From Streptomyces sp. CC208A (lineage in GTDB: Bacteria; Actinomycetota; Actinomycetes; Streptomycetales; Streptomycetaceae): 64,000 nt of DNA. The notes below the pieces were generated by a model that saw nothing but the letters and a program-made list of their open reading frames with translations, was not told the DNA's origin and ran no database searches. The position numbers and the translations under genes were made by a program. Positions within the stretch are counted from its first letter, which is position 1. Each line of letters begins with the position of its first letter. The stretch spans positions 248,001 through 312,000 of the forward strand of contig NZ_JASCXN010000003.1 of NCBI RefSeq assembly GCF_030010625.1, in the 5' to 3' direction. Shown here piece after piece: positions 1 to 11,051 of this stretch.

Positions 1-1
1 C

Positions 2-286
2 CTCGCCAACCTCCGCCGCCTCCCGGTGAGCATCCTCAAACTGGACCGCTCCTTCACCCGCGGCATGCAGCAGCACCCGGTCGACCCCGTCGACCTGAAG
101 ATCGTCGAAGGCATCGTCTCCCTGGCCCACAGCCTCGAACTGGCCGTCACCGTCGAAGGCGTGGAGACCGCCGCCCAGGCCGAACGCCTCCGCGAACTCG
201 GCTGCGACACCGCCCAGGGCTGGTACTACGCCCGCCCCGGCGCCCCGGACCGCATCCACTCCCTGGTCCTCGCCGACGCGGTGTGA
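2..286 (+). CDS. EAL-domain cyclic-di-GMP phosphodiesterase, C-terminal end (partial)
   Basis: The reading frame is open from the first bases of the window, so only the last ~94 residues are present. They match the end of an EAL domain: a KLDRSF segment, then VTVEGVET with the conserved Glu pair, then a GCDTAQGWYYARP motif typical of the last barrel strand. EAL domains hydrolyse cyclic-di-GMP to pGpG, and in Streptomyces they are usually joined to GGDEF, PAS or membrane modules. Those would lie upstream and cannot be seen. A strong hairpin follows the stop codon directly, so this is the last gene of its transcript. Confidence 0.85.
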   Translation, partial: LANLRRLPVSILKLDRSFTRGMQQHPVDPVDLKIVEGIVSLAHSLELAVTVEGVETAAQAERLRELGCDTAQGWYYARPGAPDRIHSLVLADAV

Positions 287-296
287 GCACACACGC

Positions 297-332
297 GTGT
301 GGGCCCGGTCCTCCTGAGGACCGGGCCCACAC
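297..332. terminator. Perfect 16-bp-stem terminator hairpin
   Basis: Arms 297-312 and 317-332 are perfectly complementary around a 4-nt loop. There is no T-run, as is usual in Streptomyces. The hairpin lies 10 bp after the EAL stop and 100 bp past the end of the opposing TerD-domain gene, so it may serve both strands. Confidence 0.85.
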
Positions 333-431
333 CGGTGAAGCGCGAGGGGGCGAGGAAAGCGAAGGGACTATGTCATCAGGAGTATGAGAAGGAAGCCCCT
401 TCATGGCCTCGCCCCGGACCGACCGTAGCAC

Positions 432-2609
432 TCAGGCGGGGACCAGGTCGCGCAGATTTTCCGGCGTCACCACCCGGGAACCCGGCGCCAGCCCCTCGGG
501 ACGGGCCAGGCCGAAGTACGTCACCGGCTCCGCCGGCACCGCACCGCCGGACCACTCCGTGACCTCGGCGCCCGACTCCCGCAGCAGCGCCACGAGATGA
601 CGGACCGTCACCGGGGCGTGCTCGACGGCACCGCGCAGCAGGACCGCCAGCGAGACCCGGTGGTCCTCGACCCGGTTGTCCGACGGCGTGCCCCGCAGGC
701 ACAGGTGGAGCCAGTGCGCGTGCCACCGCCCCTCCTCGTCCCGCCGGAAGGCCACCGGCAGCGCCACCCGGCCCGGTCCGCGCAGGTCGGACTTCATCCG
801 GACGGTGCGCGGCTCGAAGGGACGGCCGCCCTGTTCGCCCTCGCGGAGCATGTACCCGAAGAACGACTCGGCCGTCTCCTCGAAGTCCTCGCCCGCGTAC
901 ACGTGCACATGCGGGACCACGAACGCGCCGCGCACCGCGCCGAGCCGCAGCTCGATGAACTCCGAGGCGCCGTCCGGGGCTTCGGTGATGTCCCCGGAGT
1001 GCCGGCCCTCCACCGTGGTCAGCTCCGTGTACGACAGCCAGGAGATCGTCGCGTACCGCTCGTCGAGGAGCAGCGCGGACAGGTCCAGGTCCGTCCGGCG
1101 CCGTGCCTCCTTCCAGTACATGAAGAACCGGAGCAGCTCGCCGTCGACCGGGGAGACCGAGCCGCGCGGCAGCACGCCGAACCCGCCTGACGAGGCCCGT
1201 CCGCTGAGCGGCAGCGCCACGTCCAGGACGGCGGGATCGACCAGCAGGCGCCCGGTCGCGGGAAGCCGCCGCCGGGTCTCCCCGTCGAGCAGCGCGAGCA
1301 GCCGCCGCTGGACGCCCCTCGGCAGGTCGCGGCGGGTGTCCGTCGCCACCCACGCGGTGCCGTTCCGGTTCACGAACAGGCGCCGGGGCGCGCCCGCCGC
1401 GTCGTGACGGTTCTGCAGGTGCTCCCGCACCGACAGCACCACCCGGCCCGCCACCCGCGGCGCGACGCGTTCCGCCGCCGCGAGGACGGCCTCCCGGCCG
1501 GCGTCGTCCGCCGCCGTACGCAGCAGCCGGTCCAGGGCCCGGAAGAGCCCCCCGGGCGCGGCCCCGGCCAGCAGGTCCGCCGCCGCCGGAACGTCGCCGT
1601 CCGCGAGCAGCGCCTCCACCCGGGAGTCCAGGGACGGCGCCCGCAGCTCGCCGCGGGCCACCGCGAACACCCCGGCCGCGTGCGGCCACGCCGGGTACTC
1701 GTGCGGGTGCAGCCGCTCCCCGAGCCGCTTCCACGCCTCCCGGTGCCGTCCGACGTCGGCGAGCTTCGCCGGAGCCTGGGCCACCACGGCGTCGAGGCCG
1801 GCCAGCAGGGTCCGCCGCAGCGGCCGGGGCAGGGCACGGAACCGGGTCGCCTCGCGCAGCGTCACGTCCCCGTCCGACAGCGCGCACGCCAGCCGCAGCA
1901 CGTCCGTGACCGTGTCGAGCAGCGGCGCCGCGCCGGCCCGCAGCCGGGCCGCGTTGACCACGGCCCGGTTCTCCCGGACCGGGATCTCCGCCGGCTGCGG
2001 CCCGTCCGCGCAGTGCGCGGCGAGCACCGCCAGATCGGCCAGGTGCTCCTCGCCCAGCGGCGTCACCGACCCCGCCAGGGACCGGTACAGGGCGCCGATC
2101 TCCTCGTCGAGGGCGCCGCCGAGGTGCAGTACGGTCAGCCGGTCGCTGCTCGCGGGGGTCAACTCCTCGTGTGCGGCGAGCAGTTCCTCGTACGTGTGCT
2201 GGTACCGGCCGTAGGCGGGCAGGGTCAGCAGGTTCAGGACCCCGGCACTCAGCTGCGCCTCGACCGCCTCCCGGGCCTCGGGGTCGTCGAGCGCCTTCAG
2301 GACGCACGACAGCCAGAACTCCTGGGTGTCGGGGACGTTGGCCGGGAAGTCGATGAAGTACGTGTTGTGCCGGACGTGGTCGCCGACCCGCTCGCGGACC
2401 GCCGCCAGCGCCCACCGGGCCAGCTCGACCACCGTCTCGGCGGACCGCCCGGACAGCCGCCTCAGCAGCGGGGCGGAGAGTGCGAACCCCGCCGTCCTCA
2501 GTGCGGCGTCGAACCGGAGGGCGGCGGCGGAGCCGTCACCGGCGGGGCCGGCGGGGACGGAAAGCCGCAGGGTGTGCCGGACGAGCATGCGTTCGAGAGC
2601 GTGGTCCAT
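432..2609 (-). CDS. Large helical protein with C-terminal TerD-like domain
   Basis: A 725-residue cytoplasmic protein with no signal peptide or membrane helices. The first ~450 residues look helical, with repeated Leu/Ala/Arg-rich segments. Residues ~480-600 carry a TerD-like core: MYWKEARRRTDLDLSALLLDE, then GRHSGDITEAPDGASEFIEL, which matches the D-L-D-x-S and HSGD/E-x-I elements of calcium-binding TerD beta-sandwich proteins. TerD domains belong to the tellurite/stress (Ter) systems. Fusions to long helical regions are known in actinobacteria, but the role of this architecture is unclear. I place the start at 2609 (MDHALERM) because the 12 preceding in-frame codons look non-coding. It is encoded alone, next to a LysR gene. 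Confidence 0.7.
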   Translation of the reverse strand: MDHALERMLVRHTLRLSVPAGPAGDGSAAALRFDAALRTAGFALSAPLLRRLSGRSAETVVELARWALAAVRERVGDHVRHNTYFIDFPANVPDTQEFWLSCVLKALDDPEAREAVEAQLSAGVLNLLTLPAYGRYQHTYEELLAAHEELTPASSDRLTVLHLGGALDEEIGALYRSLAGSVTPLGEEHLADLAVLAAHCADGPQPAEIPVRENRAVVNAARLRAGAAPLLDTVTDVLRLACALSDGDVTLREATRFRALPRPLRRTLLAGLDAVVAQAPAKLADVGRHREAWKRLGERLHPHEYPAWPHAAGVFAVARGELRAPSLDSRVEALLADGDVPAAADLLAGAAPGGLFRALDRLLRTAADDAGREAVLAAAERVAPRVAGRVVLSVREHLQNRHDAAGAPRRLFVNRNGTAWVATDTRRDLPRGVQRRLLALLDGETRRRLPATGRLLVDPAVLDVALPLSGRASSGGFGVLPRGSVSPVDGELLRFFMYWKEARRRTDLDLSALLLDERYATISWLSYTELTTVEGRHSGDITEAPDGASEFIELRLGAVRGAFVVPHVHVYAGEDFEETAESFFGYMLREGEQGGRPFEPRTVRMKSDLRGPGRVALPVAFRRDEEGRWHAHWLHLCLRGTPSDNRVEDHRVSLAVLLRGAVEHAPVTVRHLVALLRESGAEVTEWSGGAVPAEPVTYFGLARPEGLAPGSRVVTPENLRDLVPA

Positions 2610-2682
2610 CCCGCGATGCTGGCAGCCCGCACGGCCGGTCCGCACGCGGATTTCGCGGGTGTGATCCGCCGGGCGGGCCCTC

Positions 2683-3588
2683 CTACGGGACCTGTGGTGC
2701 CGGCTTGCCCCGCCGTGAGGCCATCAGCAGCTTCTGGAGTTCGCGGGCGGCCCGGGGCGGGGCCACGTCGCTGCGGTGGGCCAGGGCGATGGTGCGGCGG
2801 AGGCCGGGGCGGGCCAGGGCGGTGACGCGGAGGTCGCGGCCGGCGCGGGCGGCGACCATGGCGGGGACGACGGCGAGGCCGAGGCCGGCCCGTACGAAGC
2901 CGAGGACGGCGTCCAGCTCGCCGCCCTCCACCGTGAACGTCGGCTCGAAACCGGCCGCACGGCAGGCGCCCACGGTCAGCTCCCGCAGGTCGTAGCCGTG
3001 CCGGAACATCACCAGGGGCTGGTCGCGCAGGTCGGTGATCCGCACCGGGCGGCGCGGTGGCGGCGCGGAGGCCGCCGAGACCACCACCAGGTCCTCGCGG
3101 AGCAGCTCCACCGTCGTCAGCGCGGGGGACGGGGACGGCAGCGGCAGGACGACGAGGGCGAGGTCGAGGGAGCCGCGGGCCAGCTTGCGCACCAGGTCGT
3201 GCGAGCCGCCCTCGTCGATGAGCAGCTCGATCCCCGGGTGCAGGTCGTGGAAGGCGCGCAGGACGTCGGGAAGGAGGCCGGTGCAGAGGCTGGGGGTCGC
3301 GCCGAGCCGCACCCGGCCGCGCTTGAGCTGGGCCAGCTCCTGCACCTCGCGGCGGGCCGTCTCGGTGTCGGCGAGGATCCGCCGGGCCAGCGGCAGGAGG
3401 GCCTCGCCGGCGTCGGTGAGCGCGATGTTGCCCCGCGCCCGGCTGAACAGCTCGGCGCCCAGCTCCTGTTCCAGCGCCTTGATCTGCTGGGAGAGCGAGG
3501 GCTGCGAGACGTGCACCCGTTCGGCGGCCCGGGTGAAGTGCCGGGTCTCGGCCACGGCCACGAAGTAGAGGAGCTGCTGGAACTGCAT
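2683..3588 (-). CDS. LysR-family transcriptional regulator
   Basis: A 301-residue LysR protein of normal family length. Residues 1-60 form the winged HTH: it opens MQFQQLLYFVAVAETRHFTRAA and continues HVSQPSLSQQIKALEQELG. The remainder is a periplasmic-binding-like effector domain. It is divergent from sdhC with a 96-bp gap that contains a T-N11-A dyad at 3610-3626. It therefore probably controls the succinate dehydrogenase operon and itself. The effector ligand cannot be read from sequence. Confidence 0.93.
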   Translation of the reverse strand: MQFQQLLYFVAVAETRHFTRAAERVHVSQPSLSQQIKALEQELGAELFSRARGNIALTDAGEALLPLARRILADTETARREVQELAQLKRGRVRLGATPSLCTGLLPDVLRAFHDLHPGIELLIDEGGSHDLVRKLARGSLDLALVVLPLPSPSPALTTVELLREDLVVVSAASAPPPRRPVRITDLRDQPLVMFRHGYDLRELTVGACRAAGFEPTFTVEGGELDAVLGFVRAGLGLAVVPAMVAARAGRDLRVTALARPGLRRTIALAHRSDVAPPRAARELQKLLMASRRGKPAPQVP

Positions 3589-3609
3589 GCGGCCAGGTTA
3601 GGGCATGTG

Positions 3610-3626
3610 CATAGCTTTCACCTATG
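3610..3626. promoter_or_regulatory. LysR box (T-N11-A dyad) between the LysR gene and sdhC
   Basis: CATAG, seven bases, then CTATG, giving T3612-N11-A3624 with 5-bp perfect arms. It lies 22 bp upstream of the LysR start and 59 bp upstream of sdhC, the usual arrangement for an autoregulated divergent LysR operator. A leaderless-type tagcgt box (3672-3677) lies just before the sdhC ATG. Confidence 0.6.
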
Positions 3627-3684
3627 GAGATCAGCCGGACCATGTCTTGGACCACTCGGGTCCTCCGGCCCTAGCGTCGAGGGC

Positions 3685-4413
3685 ATGGCTCTGGCACCCG
3701 GCAAGGACCTGGCGGCGCCCGCCCGCCCGCCGTCCCGCACCCCCTCCCGCGGCTTCTGGTCGTCGACCATCGGCAAGAAGACCGTGATGGCCGTGAGCGG
3801 CCTGATCATGCTCGCCTACCTGGTCGCCCACGTGGCCGGAAACCTCAAGGTCTTCTTCGGCCCCGACGAGTTCAACGGCTACGGCCACTGGCTGCGCGTG
3901 ATGGGCGCCCCCGTCCTGCACCACGGGTGGGGCCTGTGGGCGGCCCGGATCGTGCTCCTCGCCGCCGTCGTGGCCCACGCGGTCTCGGCGTACCAGCTCA
4001 GCCGCCGCGGCATCGGGGCGCGCCCCACCCGGTACGCGCACCGCCGCAAGGGCTCGTCCTACGCCACCCGCACCATGCGCTGGGGCGGGATCATCCTCGC
4101 CCTCTTCATCGTCTGGCACGTCCTCGACCTCACCACCGGGACGGTCCACCCCGGCGGCTTCGAGGAGGGCCGGCCCTACCAGAACGTCATCGACACCTTC
4201 TCCACCTGGTACGGCAACGTCATCTACATCGTCGCCATGCTCGCCGTCGGCCTCCATGTCCGCCACGGCTTCTGGAGCGCCGCCCAGACCCTCGGGGTCG
4301 GCAACGCCCGGCGCGAACGCGCCCTGCGCCTCGGCGCGAACGCCCTCGCCCTCGTCCTGACCGCGGGCTTCATCGCCGTCCCCGTCGGCGTCATGACCGG
4401 AGTGGTGAACTGA
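3685..4413 (+). CDS. sdhC: Succinate dehydrogenase cytochrome b subunit
   Basis: A 242-residue integral membrane protein with about five hydrophobic helices, beginning near [17 protein letters not shown]. It is the quinone-reducing, haem-binding anchor of complex II. Several His residues sit in or beside helices ([24 protein letters not shown]), as in the single-subunit (Sdh1-like) anchors of actinobacteria that lack a separate sdhD. I chose ATG 3685 because the frame upstream is not protein-like and a -10-like box lies 7 bp before it, suggesting a leaderless transcript. Two bases separate its stop from sdhA. Confidence 0.93.
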   Translation: MALAPGKDLAAPARPPSRTPSRGFWSSTIGKKTVMAVSGLIMLAYLVAHVAGNLKVFFGPDEFNGYGHWLRVMGAPVLHHGWGLWAARIVLLAAVVAHAVSAYQLSRRGIGARPTRYAHRRKGSSYATRTMRWGGIILALFIVWHVLDLTTGTVHPGGFEEGRPYQNVIDTFSTWYGNVIYIVAMLAVGLHVRHGFWSAAQTLGVGNARRERALRLGANALALVLTAGFIAVPVGVMTGVVN

Positions 4414-4415
4414 CC

Positions 4416-6352
<1,937 letters not shown>

Positions 6353-6356
<4 letters not shown>

Positions 6357-7096
6357 AGCTCAACCTGCGCGTCTGGCGCCAGAAGAACGCCGGCGCCGAG
6401 GGCGCCATGGCCACCTACGAGGTGGACGGGATCTCCCCCGACATGTCCTTCCTGGAGATGCTCGACACTCTCAACGAGGACCTCATCCTGCGCGGCGAGG
6501 ACCCCGTCGCCTTCGACCACGACTGCCGCGAGGGCATCTGCGGCGCCTGCAGCCTCGTCATCGACGGCGCGGCCCACGGCCCCGAGCCCACCACCACCTG
6601 CCAGCTCCACATGCGCTCCTTCCGCGACGGCGACACCATCGACGTGGAACCCTGGCGCGCCTCCGCCTTCCCGGTCGTCAAGGACCTCGTCGTCGACCGC
6701 TCGGCCTTCGACCGGATCATCCAGGCCGGCGGTTACGTCACCGTCCCCACCGGCTCCGCGCCGGAGGCCCACGCCACCCCGGTGCCGAAGGCGGCGGCCG
6801 ACTCCGCCTTCGAGCACGCCGAGTGCATCGGCTGCGGCGCCTGCGTGGCCGCCTGCCCCAACGGCTCGGCGATGCTCTTCACCTCCGCCAAGGTCAACCA
6901 CCTCAACGTGCTGCCGCAGGGCGCCCCGGAGCGCGAGACCCGGGTCCTCGACATGGTCGCCCGGATGGACGCCGAGGGCTTCGGCGGCTGCACCCTCACC
7001 GGCGAGTGCGCCACGGCCTGCCCGAAGGGCATCCCGCTGTCGTCGATCGCCGCCATGAACAAGGAGTGGCTGCGGGCCCGGCGCAAGGCGAGGTGA
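6353..7096 (+). CDS. sdhB: Succinate dehydrogenase iron-sulfur subunit
   Basis: A 247-residue electron-transfer subunit linking the flavin to quinone. The N-terminal ferredoxin fold has [16 protein letters not shown] for the [2Fe-2S] cluster. The C-terminal half has [17 protein letters not shown] and [17 protein letters not shown] for the other two clusters. It starts inside the sdhA stop codon (ATGA), so the two are translationally coupled. It completes a three-gene complex II. Confidence 0.97.
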
Positions 7097-7121
7097 GGAG
7101 AATTCCTTCCGGCGGGAACAA

Positions 7122-7157
7122 AGCGCCGGCCCGGGCCGTTCTTCCCGGGCCGACGCT
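7122..7157. terminator. Hairpin after sdhB
   Basis: Arms 7127-7135 and 7144-7152 pair perfectly over 9 bp around an 8-nt loop. Four further pairs follow on each side after one mismatch (7122-7125 with 7154-7157). It lies 26 bp after the sdhB stop and 20 bp before the next start, so it may end or attenuate the sdh transcript. Confidence 0.6.
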
Positions 7158-7176
7158 TCCCCGACCGAGGAGAACC

Positions 7177-7851
7177 TTGCCCGACGCGCCGACCACCGCC
7201 CCGTCCGCCTTCACCACTCCGTTCCCGCTGCCCCCGCTCGCCGACCAGGCCGAGCGGCTGATCGAGCTGGGGGTGCCCACCCTCACCGGCATCGACGCCG
7301 GCGAGCTGCGCGCCTACGCCGAGAAGGCCGCCGCCGGGGTCGAGCCCGGCGGCCTGCTCGCCGTCCATCCGGACGCCGCGCCCGCCTCCGTCCTCGCCCC
7401 GCTGCTGCGTCGCGCCGACAAGCCCGGCTTCGTCGTGGTCGACATGCCGGACGTGGACGACTTCACCCCGCAGGGCATGGAGCTTCCCGGCGGCCCGTTC
7501 TACCTGGTCCACGACCTGGACCGGGGCGACCACATGGGCAACTGGAGCCCCGAGGAGGCCCTTCCGGCGATCACCGCCGCCGGACGGACGCCGCTCGTTC
7601 TCACCGAGGGCATCCACTGGCTGCTCCAGCGCCCCGACGTCCTGGAGCGCAACAAGTGCTTCATGGCGATCGGTTCACGCCTGCGCAAGCCCAACGGCTC
7701 CTTCGACGCCCGGACTCCGGCCATCTGGATCAGCAACGGAACCGGCCGGGACGGCAAGGAGCGCCGCGACGCCCCCAAGGTGGGCTGGTGCTGGTGGAAC
7801 AACCGGCACACCTGGCTGGGCTTCGCCTCCACCACCGGCCGGAACGGCTGA
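7177..7851 (+). CDS. DUF5701 family protein
   Basis: A 224-residue soluble protein of unknown function. It has the recognisable DUF5701 pattern: an N-terminal DQAERLIELGVPTLTGI helix, a central PGFVVVDMPD and YLVHDLDRGDHMGNW region, then LTEGIHWLLQRPDVLERNKCFM and a Trp-rich C-terminus (GWCWWNNRHTWLGF). I chose the TTG at 7177 because a GAGGAGAA ribosome site lies just ahead of it and the product then has the expected family length. It is separated from sdhB by a hairpin. Nothing suggests a role in respiration. Confidence 0.8.
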   Translation: MPDAPTTAPSAFTTPFPLPPLADQAERLIELGVPTLTGIDAGELRAYAEKAAAGVEPGGLLAVHPDAAPASVLAPLLRRADKPGFVVVDMPDVDDFTPQGMELPGGPFYLVHDLDRGDHMGNWSPEEALPAITAAGRTPLVLTEGIHWLLQRPDVLERNKCFMAIGSRLRKPNGSFDARTPAIWISNGTGRDGKERRDAPKVGWCWWNNRHTWLGFASTTGRNG

Positions 7852-7863
7852 CCGGCGGGTCCG

Positions 7864-10233
7864 TCAGCCGTCGAGCCCCAGGGCCCGGGCCAGATACGGC
7901 GCGGTGCGGCTGCCCGCCGCCCGCGCCACCCGGGCCGGGGGGCCCTCGGCGACGATCCGGCCGCCGGCCTCGCCGCCGCCGGGGCCGAGGTCGATCACCC
8001 AGTCGGCCCCGGCGGCCACGTCCATGTCGTGCTCGACGACGACCACCGTGTGACCGCCGTCCACCAGGCCGCGCAACTGCCGTACCAGCACCTCGACATC
8101 GGCCGGGTGCAGCCCGGTGGTCGGCTCGTCGAGGACGTACAGGGTGTGGGCGCGGCGCGGCCGCTGGAGCTCGGAGGCGAGCTTGATCCGCTGGGCCTCG
8201 CCGCCGGACAGCTCGGTGGCGGGCTGGCCGAGCCGCAGATAGCCGAGGCCGACGTCGAGGAGGGTCCTCAGACTGCGGTCCGCCGCCGGGACCTCCGCGA
8301 AGAACTCCGCCGCCGACTCCACCGTCAGGTCGAGGACCTCGGCGATCGTCAGGCCGCGCAGCCGCACCTGGAGGGTCTCCGCCTTGTAGCGGGCGCCGCG
8401 GCAGTCGGGGCAGGGCGCGTACGTGCTCGGCAGGAACAGCAGCTCCACCGAGACGAACCCCTCGCCCTGGCAGGTCTCGCAGCGGCCCCCGGGCACGTTG
8501 AAGGAGAAGCGGCCGACCTTGTAGCCGCGGGCCCGTGCCTCCGCGGTCTCCGCGAAGAGCCTGCGCACCACGTCGAAGAGCCCGGTGTACGTGGCCAGGT
8601 TGGAGCGCGGGGTACGGCCGATCGGTTTCTGATCCACCATCACCATCCGCCCCACTCCCTCGACTTCACCGGTGAGCGCGCCGGCGAGGGTGGACTTCCC
8701 GGAACCCGAGACGCCGGTGACGGCCGTGAGGGCGCCCCGGGGGAAGGCGGCGTCCACACCGTGCAGGTTGTGCCGGGTGACGGGACCGGTCCGCAGCCAC
8801 CGGTCCGGGGCGAGGGCCGGCCGCTCGGGCACGGGCGTCCGGTCGAAGAGGAAGCGGCGGGTGGCCGACTCCCCGACGTCCGCGAGGAGTCGGGGCGGCC
8901 CGCTGTGCAGCACCCGCCCGCCGTGCTCCCCGGCGCGCGGGCCGACGTCCACGAGCCAGTCGGCATGCCGGACGACGTCGAGGTGGTGCTCGACCACGAA
9001 GACCGTGTTGCCCGCCGCCTTCAGCCGGTCGAGGACCACCAGCAGGGCCTCGGTGTCGGCGGGGTGGAGACCCGCGGAGGGCTCGTCGAGCACGTACACG
9101 ACGCCGAAGAGCCCGGCGCGGAGCTGGGTGGCGAGTCGCAGCCGCTGGAGTTCGCCGCTGGAGAGGGTGGGGGTGGTGCGGTCCAGGCTGAGGTAGCCGA
9201 GGCCGAGTTCGGTGACGGTGGCGATCCGGGCGAGCAGGTCCCCGGCGAGGACACGGGCGGTCTCCGTCCCCGGCCCGCCGGGCGCGGCGGCCGGCGCCAG
9301 GACCTCGGCCAGGGCCGTCAGCGGCAGCGCGGCCAGCTCGGCGATGGTCCGGCCCGCGAAGGTGACGGCCAGCGCCTCGGGGCGCAGCCGGCTCCCGCCG
9401 CAGACCGGGCACGGGGCACTGGTGAGGAAGCGTTCCGCCTTCGCCCGCAGGGCGGGGCTCTTCGACTCGGAGAAGGTACGCAGGACGAGCCGTCGGGCGC
9501 CGGTGTACGTGCCCTGGTACGGGCGCTGGATCCGGCCGGCCTCGCGGACCGGGTGCACCGTGACGACCGGCTGCTCGTCGGTGAAGAGGATCCACTCCCG
9601 GTCCTTCGGATCCAGCTCGCGCCAGGGCCGGTCGACGTCGTGGCCGAGGGCGTCGAGGACGTCCCGGAGGTTCTTGCCCTGCCAGGCGCCCGGCCAGGCG
9701 GCGACGGCACCCTCCCGGATCGACAGGTCAGGGTCGGGGACGAGCAGTTCCTCGCTGGTCTCGTGGATCCGGCCGAGACCGTGGCAGGACGGGCAGGCCC
9801 CGGCCGCCGTGTTGGGGGAGAAGGCGTCGGAGTCGAGACGGGGCGCACCGGCCGGGTAGTCGCCCGCGCGGGAGTAGAGCATGCGCAGCGAGTTCGACAG
9901 GGTGGTGACGGTGCCGACGGAGGAACGGGCGCTCGGGGCACCGCGGCGCTGTTCGAGGGAGACCGCGGGGGGCAGCCCGGTGATCTCCCCGACCTTCGGC
10001 GCGCCGACCTGGTGGATCAGGCGGCGGGCGTAGGGCGCGACGGACTCGAAGTAGCGGCGCTGGGCCTCGGCGTAGACGGTGCCGAAGGCGAGGGAGGACT
10101 TCCCGGAGCCGGAGACCCCGGTGAAGACGGTGAGGGTGTCGCGGGGGATGTCGACGTCCACGTTCCGGAGGTTGTGCTCGCGGGCGCCGCGGACGCGGAC
10201 GAAGGGGTCGTGGGCGGAGACGGGATCCTGCAT
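7864..10233 (-). CDS. Short UvrA-like ABC ATPase (excinuclease A paralogue)
   Basis: A 789-residue protein with two ABC ATPase halves. The first has [20 protein letters not shown] (Walker A), [13 protein letters not shown] and [13 protein letters not shown]. The second has [14 protein letters not shown] and [15 protein letters not shown] with [11 protein letters not shown]. Zinc-type Cys pairs are seen in [22 protein letters not shown] and CPDCRG. Housekeeping UvrA is ~940-1010 residues, so this is one of the shorter paralogues. Some of these, such as DrrC of anthracycline producers, protect DNA from intercalating drugs. It is monocistronic, with a possible leaderless promoter at 10241-10255. 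Confidence 0.9.
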   Translation of the reverse strand: MQDPVSAHDPFVRVRGAREHNLRNVDVDIPRDTLTVFTGVSGSGKSSLAFGTVYAEAQRRYFESVAPYARRLIHQVGAPKVGEITGLPPAVSLEQRRGAPSARSSVGTVTTLSNSLRMLYSRAGDYPAGAPRLDSDAFSPNTAAGACPSCHGLGRIHETSEELLVPDPDLSIREGAVAAWPGAWQGKNLRDVLDALGHDVDRPWRELDPKDREWILFTDEQPVVTVHPVREAGRIQRPYQGTYTGARRLVLRTFSESKSPALRAKAERFLTSAPCPVCGGSRLRPEALAVTFAGRTIAELAALPLTALAEVLAPAAAPGGPGTETARVLAGDLLARIATVTELGLGYLSLDRTTPTLSSGELQRLRLATQLRAGLFGVVYVLDEPSAGLHPADTEALLVVLDRLKAAGNTVFVVEHHLDVVRHADWLVDVGPRAGEHGGRVLHSGPPRLLADVGESATRRFLFDRTPVPERPALAPDRWLRTGPVTRHNLHGVDAAFPRGALTAVTGVSGSGKSTLAGALTGEVEGVGRMVMVDQKPIGRTPRSNLATYTGLFDVVRRLFAETAEARARGYKVGRFSFNVPGGRCETCQGEGFVSVELLFLPSTYAPCPDCRGARYKAETLQVRLRGLTIAEVLDLTVESAAEFFAEVPAADRSLRTLLDVGLGYLRLGQPATELSGGEAQRIKLASELQRPRRAHTLYVLDEPTTGLHPADVEVLVRQLRGLVDGGHTVVVVEHDMDVAAGADWVIDLGPGGGEAGGRIVAEGPPARVARAAGSRTAPYLARALGLDG

Positions 10234-10244
10234 TCGGAGATTTT

Positions 10245-10255
10245 ATCCAATATCC
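10245..10255. promoter_or_regulatory. AT-rich motif ATCCAATATCC at the uvrA-like promoter
   Basis: On the minus strand this reads GGATATTGGAT and runs into a TAAAAT -10-like box 8 bp before the ATG of the UvrA-like gene. The same 11-mer recurs elsewhere in the window (16021, 21542), which is unusual at this GC content. It may be an operator, but no adjacent regulator gene is present. Confidence 0.35.
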
Positions 10256-10419
10256 ATTCCCCCTCCCTTTCCTGCCGCCCGCGAGGACAACCCACGCTCG
10301 ACGACAAGATCGAGAATCATGACGCTGTAAGCATTTCGTCATCGGTCAGGGCTGTCCGGCGGAGGCCGGATCGCCTTGGATGGTGGACGAAGAGATACGG
10401 GACGTGGAAGGAGAGCCTG

Positions 10420-11016
10420 GTGGAGCGCGCCACGAGGAAGAAGTGGTGGTTCGCGGCGGTCGTCGCGGGCCTTGCGGTGGCGACGGCGGGGCTGCTGTGG
10501 TTCAAGCCCTGGGCGCTGTGGGTGGACGAGACGGTGAACGAGGCGCTGCCCTCCGCGAGCACGGCCCCGAGCACCGCTCCGAGCACCGCCCCGAGCGAGC
10601 CCGCGCAGGGCGCACCCTCCGCGTCGGCCACTCCCTCGTCGGCCACGCCCGAGCCGGCGGTCCCGGTCACCGTCGCGCAGGGCACCTTCATCAGCCACGA
10701 GCACGACACGACCGGCACGGCGAAGATCGTCCGGCTCACGGACGGCACCCACACGCTCCGGCTCGAGGGCCTGGACACGAGCAACGGCCCGGACCTGCGC
10801 GTCTGGCTGAGCGACGCGCCCGTGAAGGAGGGCAAGGCGGGCTGGGGCGTCTTCGACGACGGGAAGTATGTCAACCTCGCCAAGCTGAAGGGCAACAAGG
10901 GCGACCAGAACTACCCGCTGCCCGCCGACGTCGACTGGTCGAAGTACCCGAGCGTCAGCATCTGGTGCGACCGGTTCGACGTCTCCTTCGGCGCCGCGGC
11001 GCTCGCGCGCGTCTGA
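10420..11016 (+). CDS. Membrane-anchored DM13-domain protein
   Basis: A 198-residue protein with one N-terminal membrane segment (WWFAAVVAGLAVATAGLLWF). A low-complexity Ser/Thr/Ala/Pro linker of ~50 residues follows (repeated STAPSTAPS). The C-terminal domain is of DM13 type: VAQGTFISHEHDTTGTAKIV, then LRLEGLDTSNGPDLRVWLS, ending with a single conserved Cys in SIWCDRFDVSFGAA. DM13 domains are proposed to bind a redox cofactor or act in electron transfer at the cell surface. Function here is inferred only. GTG 10420 has a GGAAGGAGAG ribosome site 7 bp upstream. Confidence 0.82.
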   Translation: MERATRKKWWFAAVVAGLAVATAGLLWFKPWALWVDETVNEALPSASTAPSTAPSTAPSEPAQGAPSASATPSSATPEPAVPVTVAQGTFISHEHDTTGTAKIVRLTDGTHTLRLEGLDTSNGPDLRVWLSDAPVKEGKAGWGVFDDGKYVNLAKLKGNKGDQNYPLPADVDWSKYPSVSIWCDRFDVSFGAAALARV

Positions 11017-11051
11017 GACCGGGGCACAGGGGGCCAGCGGGGCGTCGGCGC

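Noticed and set aside
8029-10400. Very long plus-strand frame opposite the UvrA-like gene
   Set aside because: It mirrors the real gene, is rich in Gly/Arg/Pro/Val and has no domain. High third-position GC leaves such antisense frames open. Only its last part, from 10420, is a real gene.
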